64,000 nt of DNA from Paraescarpia echinospica. Lineage: Eukaryota > Annelida > Polychaeta > Sabellida > Siboglinidae. Below the pieces are notes generated by a model. That model saw nothing but the letters and a program-made list of their open reading frames with translations. It did not search any database and had not been told where the DNA came from. Positions within the stretch are counted from its first letter, which is position 1; each line of letters starts with the position of its first letter. Shown here piece after piece: positions 24,200-37,833 of the stretch. The stretch is from the NCBI GenBank assembly GCA_020002185.1, contig CM034543.1:3185334-3249333 (forward strand), given 5' to 3'. A program made the position numbers and the translations under genes.

Positions 24200-24202
<3 letters not shown>
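22426..24202. other. Intergenic DNA, no supported gene
   Basis: Short ORFs only. Near 23,335-23,363 a 10-residue match (CVNASSVNMF) to the CR1-like LINE C-terminus suggests a tiny relic. Confidence 0.4.
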
Positions 24203-24512
<310 letters not shown>

Positions 24513-26770
24513 ATAAGAACGAGGCGGGCAGACTACCAATGAAAGCAGAGACGGTGAAACACCTATAGCCTACACAAAAAGACCACAGCTGAGATGGGAG
24601 GACAGAGGGATTTCAAACAGTTGGAGGAAGATGACAGTGAAGGGAAGAGGGAGGGATCATCCCTGTCCGAAGGAACCGCTAGGAAGAACAGGTATATTCT
24701 CAGGTGCTGTTTCTAGTAACACCGACCATCGTGGTCTCACGTAATTCCGTCCTTTGTACTTCAAACTATCGATGCATTTTATTCTTATCACATTTACTAA
24801 CGATCATGAGGCAGTTGTAGTGGGGAATGTTTAGTTGTGCCTGTTCTCAAATAAACTACGCCAGTCAAGCGACTAATATAGGAACATTGGCTATAAATGT
24901 CACAAAACCAAGTGGGTCGCTTCTTAAACAGAACAATGCTGTATAGATAAATATGTCGGCCTGATTCACGGCGCAATTCTTTGATGTTCCTAAATCGATT
25001 ATAACTGATCGCAGACATTCCTTTAGAATGTCTGCGTAGTTAATGTCTTAACCGACAAAGGTGTCGCGTATGTGGAGCAGGTGTTTCTAGACAATCTGAC
25101 CTCTACATATGAATAAAAATATTTGACTATTGAGAACATCGATGGTGAATGGGTGCTATCTACTAATCCAAAAATAAATAGTTCATGAAGGACCACCTTT
25201 GCATTTATTTATATAAAATGTGTCCGTCATTGATTGTGACAAAGGCATACTTAATGTCCTCTGATTTCGTTGAACCATTGCGGTTAGGCCGTACTATTGA
25301 CGTTTTATATAAATATTATCATTCTCTCTTCGCTATTAGACCACATAGCGAATATAAAATACTGCACCTTTAAAAGAGCAAAGATGTAACACGATATTAA
25401 TATATAAATAAACATTATAATGAAACAGTGCAGGTCAACAAAAGTATAATTAACGATGGCTATGCACTGAACGTTTTAGTTGTTGTAAACATGTTAATAC
25501 ATTATGGCTAAGTGTTGATGTGTTTAAATAGTGTGGGCTAATGTAATGTTCTCGAACAACCTGCAGGAATGTACGATCAATAGCAGTAATATATGCCATT
25601 GATTAAAAAGGCACCAGTTAATAGAACAGCTCTTGGTCCTGTTTGTTTTTCATTTAGGGCAAGGGGTAGCGAGTACAACATCGTATATTATGTTGTATCC
25701 CTTGCTGTTGGTAGGAGTTTGTGCAGTTTCTGCTGCGGTTGTTCGATATGTGTGAAAATGTTCACATGACTGCTCTCTTTACGTAGATACGTATTCTATA
25801 TGCACCAAATATAAGTATGTTATCAATACTAATAACTGATTACATAAATAGGATGGAAAATCGTCATTGTATACACACGCCCATATTATGCCTACATATC
25901 TGCATTAAAAATATAAATAAGTAAATTCCACGTAATCAGTACGTCCCCTTTTAGTGGACCTACTTGAAGCAGTGATGTCTGTGTCTTGCATACAACTTAT
26001 ATGATTATACACAGTAGACTTATTACGATAATTTAGTCCCTTGTTCTCTGCAAACATTCCCGTGTATGCACCGGTTGTATGCATGCAAACTAGTGAGCGT
26101 GTGCAAATTTAGCCTGTTATAGCATTAAGTACAGCATGCAAATGTTATTGCTTCCGTTGTCGCCTATCCACAAATGAAGTAATATATGTTGAATGAATAA
26201 CCACTGCGACATATGCATATACTGAAGACATTAAAGTGTCATGCATCAACATTTCTTTGTCCCATGTAAACGGTACTATTGACCAACCTTTGATAACTAT
26301 TGTTTGCTTATCTGCAGTAGACCGAACGATGTGGGTAGTCTAGGCCTATTACTGCTTACTGTTAATGCACATTATATAAAGTAAACGAGTCGAAAATCTA
26401 GGTCTCTTTACGCAAGCGACTGCACCGTTCCAATTGGTAATCTTGCAACTAGCAATGATACAAATACCCGTGCAATGACAATGATTTGTACCGGTATAAC
26501 TTGCAACAACCGACACAACTTGCACCCAGACGTACTTCGGAGAGGTGGTGCAAATTTCCTACTCTGGTGCAACTTGCAATGCTTTGCCCGTGCAAAGACA
26601 ATTAATTAAACAGTTGCAGGCCGTGTTGTTGCAAACTGTAGGCCTACCCGCACAAATAGCTGCGTACAATTTGTGAAATCACATTTGGTTATTTGTTTAC
26701 CAGCAAGTGGCGGCTTGTACTACTGTTACATGTGTTGTATAGATTTAACAAGATTGCCGCGCAGGGTTAT
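24513..26770. other. 2.2-kb AT-rich intergenic DNA
   Basis: No supported gene. A cluster of TTGCAA/TTGCAC/GTGCAA words lies at 26,440-26,640. Confidence 0.45.
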
Positions 26771-26779
26771 AAGTTCCAG

Positions 26780-29200
26780 ACGGTATGCGGACAAGGAAGA
26801 TTTTGGCTTATCGAGTATCCAACAATTTCTACTACGTATAGCCCGCCCTCCCAAGATAGCTGTCAATTTTATTTTTGAACATATTCACACTGCTAGCATT
26901 AACACAATCATCAGATAATTTGTTCCAGTCATTTATTGTCCTCTGAGAGAATGAGTGTTTTCTCACATCTCACGTACACTTAGTTGCTCTTCATTGTACT
27001 ATTTCTAGCTTATCTGTGTCCTTCTTACGATATGGCCTCCATGCTTGTATACAATATTCCAAACGAGGTCTAACTACTGCTTTGTACAGGGATACAATGG
27101 CTGTTTGTCCTTATATGTGATATTTCTTCTAATTAGCTCTAGTACTTGATTACCCTTTGAAGCAGCCATTCCACATTGCTCTGAAACTTTCATGTCAGCA
27201 CAAACTGTCACTCGTAAATCCCTTTCCTTTACTGTTTTACCTAATATGGTATCCCCATTATGTATTCTATGTCCACATTGTATACTGCAGTAGCGCAGGG
27301 GTAAGAGCTTTCGACTCTCGACTGAGAGAACCCGTGTTCGAATCACGTGCGCCAGTGTCGAACCTTGGGCAAGTTATTTTACTCTACGTTGCTTCAGTTC
27401 ACTCAGCTGTATGAATGAGTACCTGGCTATAGACAGTGGTGGATGTTGGTGTACGAATAGTCTTCGCGCATTAATTGCAGCGTGGCTGAATGCTTCCAGA
27501 GAAGTCGAGTTGGTATTCAATTGAACAGGTCTCCCAGGGAGTAAAGAATAAGGTGCTTTGAGTAGTCCTGAGGACTGAGTACTGCGCTATATAAAAAGTT
27601 ACTTTTATGTCATATGTGAATGCATTTACATTTCCCAAAATTGTATGTATAACATTTGCCATTTTTCAAGACCATTTGACTAATTTGGCTAGATCATCTT
27701 GTAAATAGTGTTTACCTGCATCTGTCTTAACTCGTCTGAACATGTTTGTATCGTCTGCAATTTTCAGTACTTAGAGATTCATTTATTAATTTGTGTTTTA
27801 CAAGGAATTCCACCATGTTGTCTCGTAGAAATGTTTCTAGTAATTTGCATAAAACTGATGTTAAACCAACTGGCCTGTAATTCAGAGTCTTGCTCCTCGG
27901 TCCCTTTTTAAATAATGGTGTAATGTTTGCTTCTTTACATTCTAATGGGATGATTCCCTTTTAAAGTTACAAGTTAAAGAATATAGCAAGTGGTATAATG
28001 ATTTGCTCTACAGTTTCCTTAAGCAGTTTCGGTGGTATCCCGTCAACTCCAGGTGATTTGTTTTCTTTCATCTTCTTAATTGTCCTTGATATCATTTCTG
28101 GAGTAACAAACAACTGTCATAAATGATCTGATTCATCCCCCTCAAATTTAGTAACTGGTACTGGCAGTGAACTAGTATCTTCTGTGGTAAACACTGAGCT
28201 GAAATACTCATTCAGGGCCTCTGCCATCTGAAACCCATCATATATTACGTGTCTTGCGCTGTGTTCAAGTGGTCCCACTTTATCTTGAACCTTCTTTAGA
28301 CTCCTTACATAAGCGTAGAAACTCTTGCAGTCATTTTTTAATTTTTATATCATTCGCCACTTTTTGCTCAAAAGTTCGTTTAGATTTTCTAATTTCAGCT
28401 GGAGCTGTGTTAAGGGCCTCTTTGTATTTATCGTAGTCTTCTATATTTCCAGTGTCTCTATAAACTCTCCACATAATTTGTTTATAAGCAATCTTATCTT
28501 TGAAAGGTGTTTCTTCCTGGATCGTTTCCCTTGCTTTTTTAAGGGAAAAAACCTTTCAATAATGCCCTCAATCTCATATTTCAAAACAGTCCAACATTCT
28601 GTTGCTGTCTTGTTCTTCATTAAGGTAGTCCAGTCTATGTGTGCTAAATATTTTCTTATATGTTTATATATAAGTTTCTCCTCAGTTGCTTTTTACCATT
28701 ATTCCCTGATTGTACTTTTTATATTAAAATGGGTCTGGTTATGATCACTAGATCACAGAGGTTCATCTACTTTCACATTATCAACAAATTCGTTATGAGA
28801 AGAGAAAATTAAATCTAACACATTCCCACCTCTGGTTGGTTCCAAAACATGTTGAGTAAGAAAACAGTCCTGTATTACAAGCAGAAGCTCATCACCTCCA
28901 GCACTCTCTAGTGATTTCTAATGAATATGTCCGTGATTAAAATCACCCATTATAACACATTCCCCTTTACCCGTCTCCCTTATAGCATTGTGCAGTTTTA
29001 CATCATCCTCTTGCCGTATGTCAGGACTACGATAAACTAGTCCTATTGTTAATGTTGACTTTCTGTTAATTATGTTGCACCAAATAGCTTCCTCGTAATC
29101 TGCTTCACTTTTCAGTCGTACTTCATATGCCTGTATAGATACTTTAATATACATAATGACCCTGCCTCCCCTTCTTTCTTGTCTGCCCTGTCTAAACATG
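26780..29200 (-). pseudogene. CR1-like LINE fragment, antisense (duplication copy 1)
   Basis: Right to left it reads an endonuclease piece with LVYRSPDIRQED and CVIMGDFNHGHIH (29,199-28,918). Next comes an RT start, KSPGVDGIPPKLLKE (about 28,065) and ITPLFKKGPRSKTLNYRPVG (about 27,930-27,870). After an internal deletion of the RT core comes a late-RT piece, IADDTNMFRRVKTDAGKHY. The C-terminal part contains DLRVTVCADMKVSEQCGMAA and RNITYKDK. Stops and frameshifts make it non-functional. A SINE interrupts the C-terminal part. Confidence 0.88.
27285..27597 (+). repeat. tRNA-derived SINE inserted in LINE (copy 1)
   Basis: The head carries TAGCGCAGGGGTAAGAGC (A-box, 27,291-27,308) and GTTCGAATC (B-box, 27,336-27,344). 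It is followed by a body with GAGTACCTGGCTATAGACAG and a tail CTTTGAGTAGTCCTGAGGAC...CTGCGCTATATAA. LINE coding sequence resumes on both sides, so it is a clean insertion. It is an internal Pol III promoter-bearing repeat, not a tRNA gene. Confidence 0.88.
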
Positions 29201-30040
29201 GCATAACCAGATAGAGCCAGTTCAGCACCTACCGTGTCTTTATCTGGCTATCGTTTACCTAAAGTTGTGTCTTAATACATATTTATTAATAGTTTACGGA
29301 TAATATTTACCTAATAGCAATACTTATCATTTCAATCCTTCCACGTATTTTCCGAAATTTCTATACCGACATCCACAATGATCCGAGCCCAAGATTTTCC
29401 CGCCAACCGCCGGAACGGCAGCGGATGCTATTCAGCGCAGACCCTATTCCTTCGCATCTAATCGCTAGGGACATACGTGGCCCCGGCAACTGATTGTCGC
29501 TACCTTTCATATACCGTTTGTAACCCACCAAACACACACAACAAACGATTACGACAAATATAATATTTTCAGAGACAAATTAACCTTTACGTCGAACGGC
29601 GATGCACCCGGCAACAGTGATAGTGGCCGCGGTTGCTTTCTATGGAGACATGTACGTACTAAGCAAGACAGCTCTGCGAGTGTAAGTTGCGGTTAACAGT
29701 AAAATCCTTTGGAGATGGATGGGCAGCAGCTGCCGCAGTTGTTAACTCTGAACATAACTATGCCGGTCGTCATTATACTAACGCACAGTCCACATCAGAT
29801 TGCTGCATGATTGTTGAATTACAGATCTTTACTTTTGCCAAAATGGTGGACAGATGTTTGGACTATAAGCGAGGTCTATTTTGGTATCGTAACCTGTTAT
29901 TAATCACATGACAGCCTTGAAGCCCTCAGTAGGTGGTCATACCAAACATCATGAACTCCCCCGGCATAGGTTTCTACCTACCTTACGTATACAAAATAGT
30001 ATGTTTTGTTTTGGACCAATGGTTCATAAGGTTAAATAGG
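29201..30040. other. Non-coding part of duplication unit
   Basis: No ORF or repeat family recognised in this stretch (and its copy at 36,173-37,013). The ORF at 29,687-29,911 is preserved in both copies only because of the duplication. Confidence 0.4.
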
Positions 30041-30860
30041 TTAACGTAATGATCGGATGTTCAGAGATACCATGTCGGAGTTGTGATTCTGGGCACAGAC
30101 ATGAGCTGCGCATTCATTACCATCCGGTGCAATGAGCATCACGGAAGTTCTCTGAAATTTCCTAGACGAGTTGAAATCGCGGTTGATACTAATACTCCTT
30201 GCGGATAGATAAGTTGAACCACGGATACCGTCTTCTTTTTCTTTTCCCCTTGCATCTTTTTGTCGTAGGCTCAGTCCTCCGCAAATGATCTTCCATTCTT
30301 GGGTATTAGAACCTGCCCTTCCAAAGTCTTGTTTTGCGCTGTCGTTCCATCTCGGCTTTGGTCTTCCCCTCTTCTTCTTCGCCTTCTTCGTCCGTGTTCT
30401 TCTGCTTTCCATGCTCTTTCTTCTGTCTTATCGAGTTATTTTGCATATGCTTTGGAACCATTATGTTAGGCTACATGTAGCTTCTCCTCCTATATCTCTG
30501 TCAGCGCCAGTGTCTAGCCTACACAGGTTTGTACCACGCAGCCTCCCAACACTTCTCCGTTACGTTGTTTCGCCAGTTTTCAGTCCCACATGATGTCTTC
30601 CATCCACCGCCAATGTGATGCTCCTGCTTGCACCGTCCTCTTTACTTTCTTACTACTTCCCCCATCCTGACACATTATTCTGCCCAAGTATACGAAGAAG
30701 CTGTTCGCTTGGACATATATGTCGGTATATGTCCCTAAATCTTGACAACTATACGCACTCTTCAAGGACCAGTCTAGCGCTGTTTTTGTCGACATCGAGG
30801 CAGTCTGGAGATGACTCACGCCACAGCTGCCGCCACAACCAGTCACTGACATCGACCTGC
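30040..30860 (-). pseudogene. Second LINE RT C-terminal fragment, antisense (copy 1)
   Basis: Antisense pieces include SFFVYLGRIMCQDGGSSKKV and, further on, KKRGRPKPRWNDSAKQDF. Both are typical of the region after the RT domain in RTE- and related LINEs. The frame is broken by stops between the pieces. The specific clade is uncertain. Confidence 0.65.
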
Positions 30861-31047
30861 CATTCGACATTAAATATATACCGACGATAAAGTCTGTGTC
30901 AGCTGTTCTCGGTTTTTTTTTAACCAGATTGAAATCATTGCTCAACGCTGCCTTATGTACTGCTTCATCACCATCACCATCACCATCGACAGATGACCAA
31001 GAAGCTTGGCTGACGCTCACTATTGAAAGACACAGCGAATGTCGCAC

Positions 31048-32490
31048 GCCACAAGCGGCTCGCGTATTTTACATTTAAGAAGCTGTGGACAGTCTGGTTC
31101 AGGCGAAATCATAGCATTTATAATACATTGTACATCCTTGCATACCGTATCCTGTAGCAACGTGTGGTCGAGACTTTTTTGTTGGGATCACTTCGTCGGA
31201 CTGAGGATTAAGGGACTATAAAGGGTTTTGTTTCTACCAAACATTATTCTTCGGGGAAGTTCATCCATGTGACATCAGGAAGGTTACTAGAAGAAATACC
31301 ACGCGACACCGGAACCGATCATGAATAGGAACCGAAGTAGTTCAACAGCCTTCAAGTGTCGGCGATGCAAACAAGTCGCAGCCTGCAGGATTAATTGGAA
31401 ATCAAATGGGTGTTTACGGAGTTTCGAGGCGTCCACTGACACTTTTCATGAGTGCACGATGCACGGATAATACCGTTGATTAAGGATCCTTCAACAGCAA
31501 TTTTCACAATTAATCCAGACATAAATTGGCTCACAAACAGCCCAATATTTACACAGATATTGGGAGGTTTCAATAACAAATGTTAGGTAGGGATAAAGCA
31601 GACAAACTGATAAGACGAGCAAAATAGGATTTGACTAAATGACGAGATATATAAATAAATAAATATAGATATATTTATTTATGTCTGGATTAATTGTGAA
31701 TATATATATATATATCGATTTATTCATGATATCAGTCCTGCAAAGTCGTTTGAAGTCGTATAGGCTGGAGTTCTGAAGAAAAAAACTGTTTCCCACTTTC
31801 CAATAATTTAATATGGTTGCAATTCATGTTTATTTTGATGTTGCAGAAAAACAGGTGTATGCACTTAAAATACTTGTTCAACTACTAGATAATAATAATA
31901 CTAATAAATAATTCGCCCATAAATGTACTAATGCTTCTTTGTACACGTGCATAGAGTTTGCTTTGTACATTTGTAATTTGCGATTGCCTTTTTCGCGATC
32001 CAAAACTACGTGTGAAGACGGAGGCTCACAAATAGGCGACCAAGAAAGTCCCACATAGAACTACATCCAAAATTCATGGCATAGGAGAGAGTCGTGTAAT
32101 TAACTGGAGTATTAAGTTATGAAAGCAGAGTGATATAAAACGTAATGCCTACAGGGAATACGAACGAATACGTGCACAAATGCAAGTAACACGGTATTAA
32201 CAAAGCGGCTGGCGGCATACACGTACGATATTGTCAAAGGTCAAATCGCTGACAAAACATTCGCAGTTCCACACAATCCCGAGCAGCAATAAAAGACAGC
32301 AATGATTGAATGGCTACATATCTCATGTATATCAAGCACGTCTGGCGGGCTGGCTTGTAATTATTACGTCCTTTGTGGATTAGAGCGCAAACAAGATTTC
32401 CATCAAAAACCATACGATCTAGAAGCCAAGAGGACATGGAAACAATTAACGCATCGATGGTTCAACTATTTTTCATATGTACAGGCACAC
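31048..32490. other. Non-coding part of duplication unit, AT-rich
   Basis: Contains short TATA/TAAA tracts near 31,650-31,720. No gene is supported. The same holds for 38,032-39,474. Confidence 0.45.
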
Positions 32491-32504
32491 GCACACACAG
32501 TCAT

Positions 32505-32770
<266 letters not shown>

Positions 32771-33004
32771 GAACATCGGACTCCTAATCGACATAATCCT
32801 GGTTCCAATCTTCTTCCTGCCATTTTGAAGCTTGGACAATGTGTTTCATTCCACACCGCATCACTTCAGTCAACGGCATGACTGAATACCTGTCCATTCT
32901 CGAATTCGGATATCCGGGCTCTCGTCTTTGTTTTTACCCTTCGTGGTTAGAGACAGTTACGCGATTGTGATTAGCACGTAAATCTTATCATTCGTATGCG
33001 TTGC

Positions 33005-33182
<178 letters not shown>

Positions 33183-33410
33183 CGCATAGTCTTCACGCAA
33201 CATTTCCAGCTAGGGCTGAACGCTTCAGAGAGATGTCAAGATGGTGTACGAATGAACATGTATGCCGGTGAGTGAAGAGTACAACGCTTTGAGCAGTTGT
33301 AAAGACCGGATACCGCGTTATGTAAGAACTTACAGTAACAATTTCACTTGATGATGTCTCCTCACAAACTGAAATAACAGGCCCCTCCTTTGTCGCGGTA
33401 GCTGATAATA
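33183..33410. repeat. SINE tail plus LTR-like fragment (copy 1)
   Basis: GCATAGTCTTCACGC, GGGCTGAACGC and CGCTTTGAGCAGTTGTAAAG resemble the SINE 3' body. From about 33,336 TAACAATTTCACTTGATGAT then AAATAACAGGCCCCTCC matches the probable Gypsy LTR start at 43,258. The copy at 40,184-40,411 has the same structure. Confidence 0.6.
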
Positions 33411-33849
33411 AGCCCGTTCTGAGTTCCAACTACGCGTGCGCTAACTCCCTTGTTACTCTTTCGGGTCAGAGTGCAATCGACATGAACAGTCGTTGACAAC
33501 GCAGCCATCTTCTGTTATTTACGCGATGTAAACGCAAACTATTGTTATGTATGAAGCTATTAGCACACTAGGTCCATTCAGGGAGTAACTCACTGGTACA
33601 AATATCGAGCATAGTGTATAATATTATGGTAGATACATTGTACATTGCATATTAAATAATATTTATGTCAAATTAGTAGCCTACTCGTCAACTCGGCACT
33701 TGTATTAGCAGTGTACTCACAACCGGAAAATTCGTGCCAGGTCAAATAAATATCGCTTTCTTAACGCTCTTGGTCTATTTTAATACGCGGTCTAATGTTG
33801 CACTGACTCACGTGACACGTTCTGGTCATAGAGCTGCTTACATCTTAAA

Positions 33850-36172
33850 AATGTAGAATTGGTCTCCTCTTAGTCTCCTAGTCTCTAGTGTTGTCAACCC
33901 ACATTCTAAAAGGCGTCTTTCATAGCTAAGATCTTTCAGTTCAGGAATAGGCTTAGTTGCTCTTCATTGTACTTTTTCTAGCTTATCTATGTCTTTCTTA
34001 CGATATGGCCTCCATGCTTGTATACAATATTCCAAACGAGGTCTAACTACTGCTTTGTACAGGGATACAATGGCTGTTTGTCCTTATATGTGATATTTCT
34101 TCTAATTAGCTCTAGTACTTGATTACCCTTTGAAGCAGCCATTCCACATTGCTCTGAAACTTTCATGTCAGCACAAACTGTCACTCGTAAATCCCTTTCC
34201 TTTACTGTTTTACCTAATATGGTATCCCCATTATGTATTCTATTTCCACATTGTATACTGCAGTAGCGCAGGGGTAAGAGCTTTCGACTCTCGACTGAGA
34301 GAACCCGTGTTCGAATCACGTGCGCCAGTGTCGAACCTTGGGCAAGTTATTTTACTCTACGTTGCTTCAGTTCACTCAGCTGTATGAATGAGTACCTGGC
34401 TATAGACAGTGGTGGATGTTGGTGTACGAATAGTCTTCGCGCATTAATTGCAGCGTGGCTGAATGCTTCCAGAGAAGTCGAGTTGGTATTCAATTGAACA
34501 GGTCTCCCAGGGAGTAAAGTATAAGGTGCTTTGAGTAGTCCTGAGGACTGAGTACTGCGCTATATAAAAAGTTACTTTTATGTCATATGTGAATGCATTT
34601 ACATTTCCCAAAATTGTATGTATAACATTTGCCATTTTTCAAGATCATTTGACTAATTTGGCTAGATCATCTTGTAAATAGTGTTTACCTGCATCTGTCT
34701 TAACTCGTCTGAACATGTTTGTATCGTCTGCAATTTTCAGTACTTAGAGATTCATTTATTAATTTGTGTTTTACAAGGAATTCCACCATGTTGTCTCGTA
34801 GAAATGTTTCTAGTAATTTGCATAAAACTGATGTTAAACCAACTGGCCTGTAAATCAGAGTCTTGCTCCTCGGTCCCTTTTTAAATAATGGTGTAATGTT
34901 TGCTTCTTTACATTCTAATGGGATGATTCCCTTTTAAAGTTACAAGTTAAAGAATATAGCAAGTGGTATAATGATTTGCTCTACAGTTTCCTTAAGCAGT
35001 TTCGGTGGTATCCCGTCAACTCCAGGTGATTTGTTTTCTTTCATCTTCTTAATTGTCCTTGATATCATTTCTGGAGTAACAAACAACTGTCATAAATGAT
35101 CTGATTCATCCCCCTCAAATTTAGTAACTGGTACTGGCAGTGAACTAGTATCTTCTGTGGTAAACACTGAGCTGAAATACTCATTCAGGGCCTCTGCCAT
35201 CTGAAACCCATCATATATTACGTGTCTTGCGCTGTGTTCAAGTGGTCCCACTTTATCTTGAACCTTCTTTAGACTCCTTACATAAGCGTAGAAACTCTTG
35301 CAGTCATTTTTTTATTTTTATATCATTCGCCACTTTTTGCTCAAAAGTTCGTTTAGATTTTCTATTTTCAGCTGTAGCTGTGTTAAGGGCCTCTTTGTAT
35401 TTGTCTTAGTCTTCTATATTTCCAGTGTCTCTATAAACTCTCCACATAATTTGTTTATAAGCAACCTTATCTTTGAAAGGTGTTTCTTCCTGGATCGTTT
35501 CCCTTGCTTTTTTAAGGGAAAAAACCTTTCAATAATGCCCTCAATCTCATATTTCAAAACAGTCCAACATTCTGTTGCTGTCTTGTTCTTCATTAAGGTA
35601 GTCCAGTCTATGTGTGCTAAATATTTTCTTATATGTTTATATATAAGTTTCTCCTCAGTTGCTTTTTACCATTATTCCCTGATTGTACTTTTTATATTAA
35701 AATGGGTCTGGTTATGATCACTAGATCACAGAGGTTCATCTACTTTCACATTATCAACAAATTCGTTATGAGAAGAGAAAATTAAATCTAACACATTCCC
35801 ACCTCTGGTTGGTTCCAAAACATGTTGAGTAAGAAAACAGTCCTGTATTACAAGCAGAAGCTCATCACCTCCAGCACTCTCTAGTGATTTCTAATGAATA
35901 TGTCCGTGATTAAAATCACCCATTATAACACATTCCCCTTTACCCGTCTCCCTTATAGCATTGTGCAGTTTTACATCATCCTCTTGCCGTATGTCAGGAC
36001 TACGATAAACTAGTCCTATTGTTAATGTTGACTTTCTGTTAATTATGTTGCACCAAATAGCTTCCTCGTAATCTGCTTCACTTTTCAGTCGTACTTCATA
36101 TGCCTGTATATATACTTTAATATACATAATGACCCTGCCTCCCCTTCTTTCTTGTCTGCCCTGTCTAAACAT
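33850..36172 (-). pseudogene. CR1-like LINE fragment, antisense (duplication copy 2)
   Basis: The same fragment as in copy 1. At its left it additionally carries the stretch 33,850-33,952, whose antisense translation resembles ELKDLSYERRLLECGLTTLE, the part of the CR1 C-terminus that copy 1 lacks next to its breakpoint. The duplication junction therefore joins two LINE segments. Confidence 0.88.
34258..34570 (+). repeat. tRNA-derived SINE inserted in LINE (copy 2)
   Basis: Identical in structure to the copy at 27,285 because it was duplicated with its host segment. Boxes A and B are both intact. Confidence 0.88.
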
Positions 36173-37012
36173 GGCATAACCAGATAGAGCCAGTTCAGCA
36201 CCTACCGTGTCTTTATCTGGCTATCGTTTACCTAAAGTTGTGTCTTAATACATATTTATTAATAGTTTACGGATAATATTTACCTAATAGCAATACTTAT
36301 CACTTCAATCCTTCCACGTATTTTCCGAAATTTCTATACCGACATCCACAATGATCCGAGCCCAAGATTTTCCCGCCAACCGCCGGAACGGCAGCGGATG
36401 CTATTCAGCGCAGACCCTATTCCTTCGCATCTAATCGCTAGGGACATACGTGGCCCCGGCAACTGATTGTCGCTACCTTTCATATACCGTTTGTAACCCA
36501 CCAAACACACACAACAAACGATTACGACAAATATAATATTTACAGAGACAAATTAACCTTTACGTCGAACGGCGATGCACCCGGCAACAGTGATAGTGGC
36601 CGCGGTTGCTTTCTATGGAGACATGTACGTACTAAGCAAGACAGCTCTGCGAGTGTAAGTTGCGGTTAACAGTAAAATCCTTTGGAGATGGATGGGCAGC
36701 AGCTGCCGCAGTTGTTAACTCTGAACATAACTGTGCCGGTCGTCATTATACTAACGCACAGTCCACATCAGATTGCTGCATGATTGTTGAATTACAGATC
36801 TTTACTTTTGCCAAAATGGTGGACAGATGTTTGGACTATAAGCGAGGTCTATTTTGGTATCGCAACCTGTTATTAATCACATGACAGCCTTGACGCCCTC
36901 AGTAGGTGGTCATACCAAACTCCATGAACTCCCCCGGCATAGGTTTCTACCTACCTTACGTATACAAAATAGTATGTTTTGTTTTGGACCAATGGTTCAT
37001 AAGGTTAAATAG

Positions 37013-37833
37013 GTTAACGTAATGATCGGATGTTCAGAGATACCATGTCGGAGTTGTGATTCTGGGCACAGACATGAGCTGCGCATTCATCACCATCCGG
37101 TGCAATGAGCATCACGGAAGTTCTCTGAAATTTCCTAGACGAGTTGAAATCGCGGTTGATACTAATACTCCTTGCGGATAGATAAGTTGAACCACGGATA
37201 CCGTCTTCTTTTTCTTTTCCCCTTGCATCTTTTTGTCGTAGGCTCAGTCCTCCGCAAATGATCTTCCATTCTTGGGTATTAGAACCTGCCCTTCCAAAGT
37301 CTTGTTTTGCGCTGTCGTTCCATCTCGGCTTTGGTCTTCCCCTCTTCTTCTTCGCCTTCTTCGTCCGTGTTCTTCTGCTTTCCATGCTCTTTCTTCTGTC
37401 TTATCGAGTTATTTTGCATATGCTTTGGAACCATTATGTTAGGCTACATGTAGCTTCTCCTCCTATATCTCTGTCAGCGCCAGTGTCTAGCCTACACAGG
37501 TTTGTATCACGCAGCCTCCCAACACTTCTCCGTTACGTTGTTTCGCCAGTTTTCAGTCCCACATGATGTCTTCCATCCACCGCAATGTGATGCTCCTGCT
37601 TGCACCGTCCTCTTTACTTTCTTACTACTTCCCCCATCCTGACACATTATTCTGCGCAAGTATACGAAGAAGCTGTTCGCTTGGACATATATGTCGGTAT
37701 ATGTCCCTAAGTCTTGACAACTATACGCACTCTTCAAGGACTAGTCTAGCGCTGTTTTTGTCGACATCGAGGCAGTCTGGAGATGACTCACGCCACAGCT
37801 GCCGCCACAACCAGTCACTGACATCGACCTGCC
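37013..37833 (-). pseudogene. Second LINE RT C-terminal fragment, antisense (copy 2)
   Basis: The duplicate of 30,040-30,860 with a few base differences, including a one-base loss near 37,583 that changes the downstream frame relative to copy 1. Confidence 0.65.

Noticed and set aside
27291..27360. tRNA gene
   Set aside because: A- and B-boxes are present, but the sequence continues into a SINE body and tail, recurs with the same body elsewhere, and lacks a clean cloverleaf.
28325..28744. 139-codon sense ORF repeated at 35,298
   Set aside because: Opposite strand of the antisense CR1-like LINE; kept only because the segment was duplicated.
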